Shown: positions 16,060 through 23,713 of the stretch, one piece after another | How the letters are laid out: each line of letters opens with the position of its first letter | Position numbering within the stretch: the stretch's first letter is position 1 | Origin: JASFYU01 sp045046905 | GTDB lineage: Bacteria; Bacteroidota; Bacteroidia; Flavobacteriales; Flavobacteriaceae | NCBI GenBank assembly: GCA_045046905.1 | Contig: JASFYU010000075.1 | Span: forward strand, 1 to 28,264 | Direction of reading: 5' to 3' | DNA: 28,264 bases | Notes under the pieces: generated by a model | Databases searched by the model: none | What the model was told of the DNA's origin: nothing | The model's input: only the letters and a program-made list of their open reading frames with translations | Translations under genes and position numbers: made by a program

Positions 16060-17280
16060 CTAACGCACCTTTAATGTTACAAAAGTTATGATTGCCAGGA
16101 GTATTCCAATAATCCAGAAACGCGTGACTATCTTACTCTCATGGTATCCTTTCATTTGATAATGATGATGTAAAGGGGCCATTAAAAAAATACGCTTCCC
16201 TTCACCAAGCCTTCCCTTTGTATATTTAAAATACCCTACCTGTAGGATGACCGAAATTGATTCTGCGAAAAATATTCCGCATAGAATGGGAATCATAATT
16301 TCTTTTCGTACTATGATTGCGATTACGGCAATCACCCCACCAATAGTCAAACTTCCGGTATCACCCATAAAAACTTGAGCCGGAAAAGCGTTATACCATA
16401 AAAACCCTATCAGCGCACCAACAAAGGCGGTAATGAACACTAATATCTCTCCTGCTCCATCGATATACATGATATCGAGATAATCAGAAAAAATGATATT
16501 ACCAGAAACCCAGGAAAAAATACCCAGAGTAAGGGCAATGATAGCGGAGGACCCTGCTGCCAGACCATCAAGGCCATCGGTCAGATTGGCCCCATTAGAG
16601 ACTGCCGTGACGATTAGTATGACAAAGGGAATAAAAACCAACCATGCATATGACGCTGCCCCTTCGCCTGCCCAAGAGATAAGGTCACTGTAATCAAACT
16701 CATTGTTCTTAAAGATTGGCACAGTGGTCATCGTAGATTTTATATCTTTTCCCTTGACCTCTTCAACAGTATATTGTTCTGTAATTATGGTCTTGCTCCT
16801 TTCACGCATGGTGACTTCTGGATGAAAATATAGGGTTGTACCAACAATTAGCCCTAGGCCCACTTGACCCAATATTTTAAATCTGCCTTTTAACCCTTTT
16901 TTATTCTTTTTGAATATTTTGATATAGTCATCTACAAAACCAATGACACCCATCCAAACCATGGTAACTATCAGTAAAATGATATAGATATTCATTATAT
17001 CGGCAAAAAGCAGTACTGGAATTAAAGTAGACATGATAATGATCAATCCGCCCATGGTAGGTGTACCAGATTTTTCTTTTTGCCCCTCAAGTCCAAGGTC
17101 ACGAACGGTCTCCCCTATTTGTTTTCTTTTAAGAAATAGAATAATGCGTTTTCCGTAGGCCGTTGCCAAAATCAGAGAGAGCAATACCGCCATGGCCGCC
17201 CTGAACGTCTGAAACTGGAACAGACTAGCCCCTGGTACCTGATATTGCTTTTCTAAATATTCGAACAGGTAATACAGCAT
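16060..17280 (-). CDS. mraY: Phospho-MurNAc-pentapeptide transferase MraY
   Basis: MraY joins phospho-MurNAc-pentapeptide to undecaprenyl phosphate, forming lipid I in the cytoplasmic membrane. The 406-residue polytopic protein has the catalytic FVDDYIK (115-121), NLTDGLDGLAAG (232-243), a GDTGSL motif and LMAPLHHHYQMKGYHE near the C-terminus. It is about 45 residues longer than E. coli MraY (360). The extra length is a hydrophilic insert at about residues 153-212, between two membrane segments on the presumed outer side, probably a Bacteroidota feature. The ATG is preceded by AAAGGA. It follows murE after 58 bases. Confidence 0.96.
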   Translation of the reverse strand: MLYYLFEYLEKQYQVPGASLFQFQTFRAAMAVLLSLILATAYGKRIILFLKRKQIGETVRDLGLEGQKEKSGTPTMGGLIIIMSTLIPVLLFADIMNIYIILLIVTMVWMGVIGFVDDYIKIFKKNKKGLKGRFKILGQVGLGLIVGTTLYFHPEVTMRERSKTIITEQYTVEEVKGKDIKSTMTTVPIFKNNEFDYSDLISWAGEGAASYAWLVFIPFVILIVTAVSNGANLTDGLDGLAAGSSAIIALTLGIFSWVSGNIIFSDYLDIMYIDGAGEILVFITAFVGALIGFLWYNAFPAQVFMGDTGSLTIGGVIAVIAIIVRKEIMIPILCGIFFAESISVILQVGYFKYTKGRLGEGKRIFLMAPLHHHYQMKGYHESKIVTRFWIIGILLAIITFVTLKVR

Positions 17281-17320
17281 TTATTCCTTTATTTTTTTGG
17301 TTTTAACAACAGATTTTCAA

Positions 17321-17335
17321 TCGCACAAAGTGCGA
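17321..17335 (-). other. Short hairpin between murE and mraY
   Basis: TCGCAC and GTGCGA form a perfect 6-bp stem with a 3-base loop just after the murE stop codon. No T run follows on the minus strand, so it is not a terminator. It could protect or process the mRNA at this 58-base gap, one of the larger gaps in the cluster. Confidence 0.4.
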
Positions 17336-17338
17336 ATG

Positions 17339-18802
17339 CTACTTATTCATACTGACCAAGATATTCTTGACTATTTTAAGATCATCGAAATCAATTCGTT
17401 TCCCATTGGTTTCTTGATAGGTTTCGTGACCTTTTCCGGCCACCAAAATAATATCATCGGCACTTGCCAATTGGCAGGCGGTCTTTATAGCCTGTTCTCG
17501 ATTTTCAATGGATAAAATTTTATTTATGTTTTGAGGCTCCACACCCGATTCCATTTCGCGAATAATTACGGCAGGGTCTTCGGTTCGAGGATTATCAGAT
17601 GTAAAAATGGTTTTGTTACTCATTTCAGAAGCGATATGACCCATCACCGGGCGCTTAGACTTGTCTCTATCGCCACCACACCCCACAACGGTGATGACGT
17701 TTTCATTTCCAGTCCTCAATGTGTTGATAGTATCAAGCACATTTTTTAGTGCGTCCGGCGTATGGGCATAATCAACTATGGCCGTAATCTTTTCTTTGGA
17801 TATATAATACTGAAACCTTCCGTCAACATTCTCAAGTTCGCTCAAAAGACGAAGGGTCTCTAACTGTTCTAAGCCCAACAAATCAGCAACCCCATAGATA
17901 GCCAATAGATTATAGGCATTAAATTCTCCGATAAGTTTCGACCAAAGTTCATTGTCTCCGATCTTTACCAACTGGCCATCAAATCGATTTTCTAGAACCT
18001 TAGCCCTATAATCGGCATATGTTTTGAGGGCATAGGTATGTTTTACGGCCTTGGTGTTCTGAAGCATAACCATCCCATTTTTATCATCGATATTAGTCAA
18101 TGCAAAGGATTTCTTCGTCAAATTATCGAACAGCATTTTTTTGGTGTCTCGATACTCGGCAAAAGTTTTATGGTAGTCTAAATGGTCGTGTGACAAATTC
18201 GTAAATACGGCTCCCTCGAAGACCAAACCCGCTGTCCTTTTCTGATGAATACCATGAGAGCTTACTTCCATAAAGCAATACTCCACACCGACCTGGTTCA
18301 TATACCTCAGATGCCTATTGATTGTCAAGGTATCAGGAGTGGTATGACTTGTGGCGTATTCGGTATCATCGACCATAATCTTTATAGTCGAAATCAGCCC
18401 TACCTTATACCCCGCCTTTTTAAATAACTGATACAGAAGACTACATACGGTTGTTTTGCCATTTGTACCGGTAATACCGACTAATTTTAAATTCTTGGAT
18501 GGGTTATCATAAAAGTTGGCTGCCATAATAGCCAGTGCCCTGTTGCCATTATCGACCTCGGCATAGGTAACCCCATCAACCATATGCTCAGGAAACTTCT
18601 CACATATTACAGCCTTGGCGCCCAAATTAATAGCCTTTTCAATATATTGGTGACCATCGGTAAGGCTACCTCTAATAGCCACAAAAACATCATCAATGGC
18701 AACTTCTCTGGAATCAAAATGCACAGCATTGACCACAACATTAGTCGATCCACTAATAGCAGAAAGGCCTACACCATATAATATGTCTTTGAGTAGTTTC
18801 AT
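17339..18802 (-). CDS. murE: UDP-MurNAc-tripeptide synthetase MurE (meso-DAP type)
   Basis: MurE adds the third stem-peptide residue to UDP-MurNAc-L-Ala-D-Glu. The 487-residue protein shows the N-terminal HFDSREV motif (28-34), ATP loop GITGTNGKTTVCS (109-121), the central HTTPDTL and MEVSSHGI segments, and DYAHTPDAL. The substrate-selecting motif in the C-terminal domain is DNPR (403-406), the version found in meso-diaminopimelate-adding enzymes, so this organism's peptidoglycan should be DAP type. Lysine-adding MurE has a different motif. The ATG overlaps the ftsI stop (ATGA), so the two genes are translationally coupled. Confidence 0.96.
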   Translation of the reverse strand: MKLLKDILYGVGLSAISGSTNVVVNAVHFDSREVAIDDVFVAIRGSLTDGHQYIEKAINLGAKAVICEKFPEHMVDGVTYAEVDNGNRALAIMAANFYDNPSKNLKLVGITGTNGKTTVCSLLYQLFKKAGYKVGLISTIKIMVDDTEYATSHTTPDTLTINRHLRYMNQVGVEYCFMEVSSHGIHQKRTAGLVFEGAVFTNLSHDHLDYHKTFAEYRDTKKMLFDNLTKKSFALTNIDDKNGMVMLQNTKAVKHTYALKTYADYRAKVLENRFDGQLVKIGDNELWSKLIGEFNAYNLLAIYGVADLLGLEQLETLRLLSELENVDGRFQYYISKEKITAIVDYAHTPDALKNVLDTINTLRTGNENVITVVGCGGDRDKSKRPVMGHIASEMSNKTIFTSDNPRTEDPAVIIREMESGVEPQNINKILSIENREQAIKTACQLASADDIILVAGKGHETYQETNGKRIDFDDLKIVKNILVSMNK

Positions 18803-20796
18803 ATAAGTTCCAAAACTATTTTTTTAACCTTATTCAAATCGGTACCATGTGAAATGGACTGTTTCTTAACCTTGCCATTGCCACGTATCTCGACCTTTAA
18901 TCCGAGATTTTCTAAAATAGAAATAGCATCCATTCCGCTCATTCCCTTAACATTGGGTACCTTTTTATAATTTTTTTGAGATTCTACATAATATTTTTGA
19001 TAGGCATCATCTAAATCTTGACTGCTCTCTTGTTTTATTTCTACCTCATCAATCAGCGGATTATTGGCATATATTTTTTGCGCCACCGATTTAAATACAG
19101 GGCCTGAAACATCAGCTCCGTAATACCCTAAGCCTTTGTCAGGCTCATGAATGACAACAATACAAGAGTATTTTGGGTTATCGGCAGGAAAATACCCAGC
19201 AAAAGATGAGATGTATTTAACATCCTTATTAACATAATTCTTTTGGGTGGTACCCGTTTTTCCTGCCATTGAAAAATTGGGTGAGTACAAGCCATGACCA
19301 GTACCATGTTTTTTCTCTACTATATTTTTTAATAGTTGCTGCACTTTGGAAACCGTCTCCTTTGAGCATATCGATGCATTTATCACTTCTTTATCAAACT
19401 TTTGAATACTTCGGTTCCATTCCTTAACTTCTTTAATCATTCTCGGTTTTACCATTTCACCGCCATTCGCAATGGCGTTATAAAAAGTAAGTGTTTGTAA
19501 GGGTGTCAATGAAACCTCATAACCATGTGACATCCATGCCAGTGAAATACCTGACCAACCCTTATCGCCTGGATAGCGAATTACAGGTTTACCCTCACCC
19601 TTTATAGGAAGTCCCAATTCATTGTGAAGGTTCATGCTCCTCAAACGATCTACATACCGCTCAGGTGTATTCTTATAATTAGTATGGATCATTTTAGCGA
19701 ATGCGGTATTAGAGGATACCTCAAATGCCTTTGCTACCGATATTTTACCGTAACCCCCAGGTTTAGAATCACGTACGGTTCTATCATATAGTCTCCATCG
19801 GCCTTTTTCGGTATCGATTACCGTACTTGTATCAACAACCTTATCCTCTAGGGCAGCCACTAAACTCATTAGTTTAAAAGTAGAACCGGGCTCATGAGAT
19901 TCGCCGATTGCATAGTTGAGGCGCTCGTAATATTTGCCGTTTTTGGTTATCCCTAAATTAGAAATGGCCTTAATCTCGCCCGTCTTTGTTTCCATTACAA
20001 CAACACAGCCGTGATCCGCTTTATATTTTTCCAATTGTCTTAATAACGCATGATGAGCGATATCTTGTATATTAATATCAATGGTCGATATAACATTATA
20101 ACCGTCTTTAGGTTCAATAATATTGTCAAGACCAATAGGTTTCCATTGTCCTTTTGCAATCTTTTGTTTTAATCGCTTTCCTTCCGTACCACGCAGATAT
20201 TTTCCATAAGCCCGCTCAAGGCCAACACCAGAAAATCTACCATGGTCATTAATTCTTTCATACCCTATACTACGTTCGGCAATTTTACCCAAAGGATGTT
20301 CTCGAACTGTTTTCTGCTCCACGATTAACCCACCCTTATAGGGTCCTTTTTTAAACAACGGAAAACTCTTGACCGCCATATAATCTGAATAATCAAGATT
20401 GCGGACCACCAAGGTGTATCTATTTTTATTGGCCTTCGCTTTTCTAAAAATTTGTTGGTAATGTGAAGTAGGTTTGCCCAAAAGTTTTGCCAAGGCATCG
20501 GATAATGGTTTTACATTCTCCTTAAAATTTTTATCGCTGACCGTAACCGCATCAAAACGGATTGTATACCTTGATACCGAAGTAGCCAACAGGCTACCGT
20601 CATCAGAATACAGATTACCGCGATTGGGAGAAATAGTGAACATTCTCTCTGTGCGCTTTATCGCCAGCTCCCTATACTTATCACCATGCACCGTTTGTAT
20701 GCTCACCAATTTAAAAAGAACGGCAGCAGCGAACAAAAAAAGAAAGCCTGCAACAATATATAATCTGGTCAATATATTCTTATCGGTAGCTGCCAT
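18799..20796 (-). CDS. ftsI: Division transpeptidase FtsI (PBP3-type) with PASTA domain
   Basis: FtsI cross-links septal peptidoglycan and works with FtsW. The 665-residue class B penicillin-binding protein has one transmembrane segment (about 11-30), a pedestal domain with RGNLYSDDG (59-67), and a transpeptidase domain with active-site STFK (305-308), SSN (361-363) and KTGT (513-516). Residues 613-665 form a single PASTA domain starting VPNVKGMS; E. coli FtsI lacks this, while many Bacteroidota and Gram-positive homologues have one. All catalytic motifs are intact. The ATG directly follows the ftsL stop with no gap, and the stop overlaps murE. Confidence 0.94.
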   Translation of the reverse strand: MAATDKNILTRLYIVAGFLFLFAAAVLFKLVSIQTVHGDKYRELAIKRTERMFTISPNRGNLYSDDGSLLATSVSRYTIRFDAVTVSDKNFKENVKPLSDALAKLLGKPTSHYQQIFRKAKANKNRYTLVVRNLDYSDYMAVKSFPLFKKGPYKGGLIVEQKTVREHPLGKIAERSIGYERINDHGRFSGVGLERAYGKYLRGTEGKRLKQKIAKGQWKPIGLDNIIEPKDGYNVISTIDINIQDIAHHALLRQLEKYKADHGCVVVMETKTGEIKAISNLGITKNGKYYERLNYAIGESHEPGSTFKLMSLVAALEDKVVDTSTVIDTEKGRWRLYDRTVRDSKPGGYGKISVAKAFEVSSNTAFAKMIHTNYKNTPERYVDRLRSMNLHNELGLPIKGEGKPVIRYPGDKGWSGISLAWMSHGYEVSLTPLQTLTFYNAIANGGEMVKPRMIKEVKEWNRSIQKFDKEVINASICSKETVSKVQQLLKNIVEKKHGTGHGLYSPNFSMAGKTGTTQKNYVNKDVKYISSFAGYFPADNPKYSCIVVIHEPDKGLGYYGADVSGPVFKSVAQKIYANNPLIDEVEIKQESSQDLDDAYQKYYVESQKNYKKVPNVKGMSGMDAISILENLGLKVEIRGNGKVKKQSISHGTDLNKVKKIVLELI

Positions 20797-21117
20797 TTAC
20801 TCCTTTGTTGATTTAACCCTTATTTTTCTTGGAGGTTCCTCTGAAGGAAACAAGCCCTTTTCTTTAACAGCTTGGGCAATGGTAGACTCAAGCTTTAATC
20901 GCTGCATATCTGAGCGAACATCTACATACTCACTGCGCAATTCTTTCACCTTCTCACTCAAGGAGGCGATTTGATGCACTTTTTTGTCGGCGCTATGCGA
21001 ACTGGCAATCATTACCGTGGCCAAAAAAGAAGCGAAAATGATAAACAACCAATTTTTAGGCGCATCACCGCTTATCAAAAACTTACCCTTCAATATGTCT
21101 AGTATTCCTTTTCTCAT
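20797..21117 (-). CDS. ftsL: FtsL-like cell division protein
   Basis: This 106-residue protein has a short cytoplasmic segment, one transmembrane helix (about 23-40, WLFIIFASFLATVMIAS), and an extracytoplasmic heptad-rich stretch (46-85) likely to form a coiled coil. That is the FtsL architecture; FtsL pairs with FtsB and FtsQ and activates FtsWI. Primary sequence is poorly conserved in this family, so the assignment rests on size, topology and the position between rsmH and ftsI. The ATG has AAGGA nine bases upstream. The basic C-terminal tail (PPRKIRVKSTKE) has no evident counterpart in E. coli FtsL. Confidence 0.85.
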   Translation of the reverse strand: MRKGILDILKGKFLISGDAPKNWLFIIFASFLATVMIASSHSADKKVHQIASLSEKVKELRSEYVDVRSDMQRLKLESTIAQAVKEKGLFPSEEPPRKIRVKSTKE

Positions 21118-21190
21118 ACCGTTTATCCTTATATCGGCTTGTATACAACTCTAAAAAACCCAAAGGGGCGACCTCATGCTCATTGTACGT

Positions 21191-22093
21191 TCAAATGCGC
21201 TCAGCTATTCTATGCTTTGCGCTTCGGGCCCTATTATTAATCGCTATTTCCTCTTTCGAGGGTATGATTAATCTGCCTACCTTTTTGAAGGGAACATTTA
21301 TATTCCCGTAAAAATCTTTTTCAGGTTCTCCTTCAAATTGCCCAGACCTTATAAAGCGTTTTACCAAGCGGTCTTCTAAAGAATGGTAGCTAATAACACT
21401 GAGCCTTCCCCCCTTATCGAGCAAATCGCGAGTCTGCATCAGAAACTCCTCGATTACCTGTATCTCTTGATTCACCTCAATGCGAATGGCCTGATATATC
21501 TGTGCTAAAATTTTATGTTCCCTTGATTTTGGCAAAAATTGCCGCAACGCTTCCTTTAATTGCGCCGTAGTCTTTATTGCTGCCTCCTCTCTTTTCTCAA
21601 TGATAGTCTTTGCCAAGGCGTTCGCATTTCGCAAATCACCATATTTAAACAAAACCCTTCTCAAATCGTCAAAAGAATATGTATTTACCACATCATATGC
21701 CGAAACACTGCTCTTTTTGCTCATGCGCATATCGAGAGCCGCATCAAAACGGGTAGAAAATCCCCGTTCTGCTTTATCGAATTGATGTGAAGAAACTCCA
21801 AAATCGGCCAAAATTCCATCTACCTTCTGAATGCCATAGAACTTTAAAAACTGCCTGATATACCTAAAATTCTCATTGATTAAGGTAAACCGTTTATCAT
21901 CGATAATGTTCTGCAAAGCATCTTCATCTTGATCGAACGCCAGCAATCTACCATCAGGCCCCAGCCTTTTCAGTATTTCTTTGGAATGCCCACCTCCGCC
22001 AAAGGTTACATCTACATATATACCAGCTTCTTTAACACTGAGCCCATCGACTGACTCTTTCAGCAAAACCGGATTATGATACATTGTCCTCAT
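21191..22093 (-). CDS. rsmH: 16S rRNA (cytosine-1402-N4)-methyltransferase RsmH
   Basis: RsmH (formerly MraW) methylates N4 of C1402 in 16S rRNA, in the decoding centre, using S-adenosylmethionine. The 300-residue protein has HNPVLLKESVDGL near the N-terminus, cofactor loop VDVTFGGGGHSKEIL (27-41), DFGVSSHQFD near 100, and the C-terminal SVISYHSLEDRLVKRF. ATG at 22093 overlaps mraZ by 20 bases; a second ATG three codons later (22084) also fits family N-termini, so the start is uncertain by three residues. The 73 bases before ftsL form the largest gap inside the cluster and include a perfect 10-bp palindrome, TTGTATACAA (21139-21148). Confidence 0.95.
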   Translation of the reverse strand: MRTMYHNPVLLKESVDGLSVKEAGIYVDVTFGGGGHSKEILKRLGPDGRLLAFDQDEDALQNIIDDKRFTLINENFRYIRQFLKFYGIQKVDGILADFGVSSHQFDKAERGFSTRFDAALDMRMSKKSSVSAYDVVNTYSFDDLRRVLFKYGDLRNANALAKTIIEKREEAAIKTTAQLKEALRQFLPKSREHKILAQIYQAIRIEVNQEIQVIEEFLMQTRDLLDKGGRLSVISYHSLEDRLVKRFIRSGQFEGEPEKDFYGNINVPFKKVGRLIIPSKEEIAINNRARSAKHRIAERI

Positions 22094-22547
22094 CGTCTCC
22101 GTCTTCGCCCATTACCTCTTCCGCCATAGCAGCAAAATCTACCGCAGTTTCCTCTAACACTTGTTCATAACTATCCTTATCCCAGATTTCAATGATATTT
22201 ATAGCAGAGCTCAGCACCACTTCTTTTGAAATTCCGGCAACTGCTATCAAATTCTTAGGAATTAACAATCTTCCTGTCGCATCAATCTCAACAACTTTTA
22301 CGCCCGCCGAAAAACGACGTATAAAATCATTGTTCTTTTTTTTAAAGCGATTTTTCCTCTTCATTTTCTGCATCAACAAATTCCACTCCTCCATAGGGTA
22401 AAGCTCTAAATAAGGCTGAAACACAGACCTTTTTATCACAAATCCGCTATTTAATATAGGGGACATCTGATTTTTTAGGGCAACGGGTAACATTACCCTA
22501 CCTTTGGCATCGGCCTTACAATCGTATGTTCCAATGAAATTGATCAC
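22074..22547 (-). CDS. mraZ: MraZ, transcriptional regulator of the dcw cluster
   Basis: MraZ is an AbrB-fold DNA-binding protein that oligomerises and binds direct repeats in its own promoter. The 157-residue protein has the two family repeats, each with a DxxGR motif: DAKGRVMLP (13-21) and DATGRLLIP (89-97). A very basic segment (62-79, KMKRKNRFKKKNNDFIRR) joins them. The C-terminus is acidic. The start is GTG at 22547; an in-frame TAG lies directly before it and the family N-terminus (INFIGTYDCK) begins at residue 2. It is the first gene of the cluster. Three 10-bp direct repeats upstream are the probable target. Confidence 0.95.
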   Translation of the reverse strand: MINFIGTYDCKADAKGRVMLPVALKNQMSPILNSGFVIKRSVFQPYLELYPMEEWNLLMQKMKRKNRFKKKNNDFIRRFSAGVKVVEIDATGRLLIPKNLIAVAGISKEVVLSSAINIIEIWDKDSYEQVLEETAVDFAAMAEEVMGEDGDDEDNVS

Positions 22548-22576
22548 CTAAATGAATTTGCTTTCTTTTAATAACT

Positions 22577-22584
22577 CAAATATA
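22577..22584 (-). promoter_or_regulatory. -7 element of the dcw promoter
   Basis: TATATTTG on the minus strand matches the Bacteroidota -7 consensus TAnnTTTG exactly, 29 bases before the mraZ start codon. Transcription would start near 22572. No TTTG or TTG is seen at the expected -33 distance; the GTGGTAA repeats occupy that place. Confidence 0.65.
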
Positions 22585-22590
22585 TAGAAA

Positions 22591-22620
22591 TTATTACCAC
22601 TATTTACCACTATTTACCAC
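22591..22620 (-). promoter_or_regulatory. Three tandem 10-bp repeats, probable MraZ operator
   Basis: On the minus strand the units are GTGGTAAATA, GTGGTAAATA and GTGGTAATAA, with no gaps, so GTGGTAA recurs every helical turn on one face of the DNA. The array ends six bases upstream of the -7 element and covers the -33 zone. E. coli MraZ binds TGGGN repeats with the same 10-bp period, and a mycoplasma MraZ binds AAAGTG-type repeats; the first unit here is preceded by AAA, giving AAAGTGG. Confidence 0.75.
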
Positions 22621-22624
22621 TTTG

Positions 22625-22957
22625 TTGATAAATTTTACTATTTACGAAATAATATTGAGTAATCAAGGACACTGAACAACCCTATAATAGAAATAAGGCC
22701 AACTAAACATTAAGCACAGAAACAGTGATGCTCACATACTTTTATCTGTTTAACAATCAGTTATTTAGAGCCATATAGAGCTGAAACATGTGCAGTGAAT
22801 GCATATACACTGCCGACACCTACCAATAAGCCTTTATTACGCCAAAAACGTTATATTTAAGCTCTCTTTTGTATCTTGTTATACAACATCAAAATTTGAA
22901 TCGACCATTTCAAGTGAACACCAGAGCTAAATCTATGACCTGTTCAAAAAGTCCTAA
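22625..22957. other. Gene-free divergent intergenic region
   Basis: These 333 bases separate the dcw promoter from the outer-membrane operon. No convincing gene or RNA is seen. An inverted repeat GCAGTG (22792-22797) and CACTGC (22808-22813) with a 10-base loop could be a protein site. A TATATTTA (22852-22859), one mismatch to TAnnTTTG, is a weak promoter candidate for the plus-strand operon. Confidence 0.5.
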
Positions 22958-23713
22958 ATGAAAAAAAATCGCCAAATTGCGATATTACTTTTTATTTTTT
23001 TGATGACATTGCCATTAACTTTTAATGGGCAGGTTAGAGACGATGCAGCACTTTATTATAATTGGTTCGATGCTATTACTGGCCTTGAAAATTCTGAGCT
23101 TCACTACGGCCAAGTCTATATGGAGAAGTATAAGGTAAAAAACAAAAAATCACAATTTTTTTATTCTCCAGACTTTGTATCTGGAACAGTGGTTTTTGAT
23201 GGCCAAATATACTTTGGACTCAATTTAAAATACAATATTTACGACGATGAAGTTTTGATGCGGATACAAAACAAGTTTGGGGGAAATACCTTGCAGCTTT
23301 ACAAAGACAAAATAAGCGGTTTCACCATTGTAGGACACCAGTTTATAAAAATCGATTCTTCGATGGCCAATAAAGTGATTGAAACAGGTTTTTATGAAGT
23401 TTCTTCGGTAAACCTTGTTCTAAGGCTCCTTAAAAAACACAAAAACAAATTAAATGAGCATTTGGGAGAAAAGTCATCTTATCATGAATTCGAAGATTCT
23501 AAGAAAAAATACGTGCTCTGGTATCAAGGCTCCTATCACCCCATCAAAAAAATTGCTGACCTAACAGCCCTGTTTCCAAACCATAAAGAAAAATTAGATT
23601 CCTTTTATAAAAGCCAAAAATCAAAGTTGGATGTTGATACCATACTCTATTCATTGCTGGTATATTTAGAGACTCAATTACCCAAAGGAAACGAAAAAAC
23701 CCTAAAAAAGTGA
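22958..23713 (+). CDS. Secreted protein of unknown family
   Basis: This 251-residue protein is not recognised. It has a classical signal peptide (1-25, hydrophobic ILLFIFLMTLPLTF, likely cleaved near NGQ), so it acts in the periplasm or at the envelope. The mature part is lysine- and tyrosine-rich without cysteine, with alternating hydrophobic stretches (SGTVVFDGQIYFGLNLKYN) suggesting beta structure and a helical C-terminal third. It starts an operon: its stop codon overlaps the GTG of the TonB-dependent receptor (GTGA), so the two are co-produced. That coupling suggests it serves the receptor, for example as a partner or assembly factor; this is inference only. Confidence 0.8.
   Translation: MKKNRQIAILLFIFLMTLPLTFNGQVRDDAALYYNWFDAITGLENSELHYGQVYMEKYKVKNKKSQFFYSPDFVSGTVVFDGQIYFGLNLKYNIYDDEVLMRIQNKFGGNTLQLYKDKISGFTIVGHQFIKIDSSMANKVIETGFYEVSSVNLVLRLLKKHKNKLNEHLGEKSSYHEFEDSKKKYVLWYQGSYHPIKKIADLTALFPNHKEKLDSFYKSQKSKLDVDTILYSLLVYLETQLPKGNEKTLKK

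Noticed and set aside
20474..20974. A 166-codon open frame opposite ftsI and ftsL
   Set aside because: It spans the junction of two real genes on the other strand and shows no domain or plausible start context.
21139..21148. Perfect palindrome TTGTATACAA between rsmH and ftsL as a regulator site
   Set aside because: It is ten bases of AT-rich sequence without other promoter elements. A similar but imperfect TTGT/ACAA pair occurs at 22876-22886, which may be chance.
22591..22620. Tandem repeats considered as a CRISPR array or microsatellite
   Set aside because: The units are only ten bases, have no unique spacers and sit exactly upstream of a promoter element and mraZ, which fits an operator.
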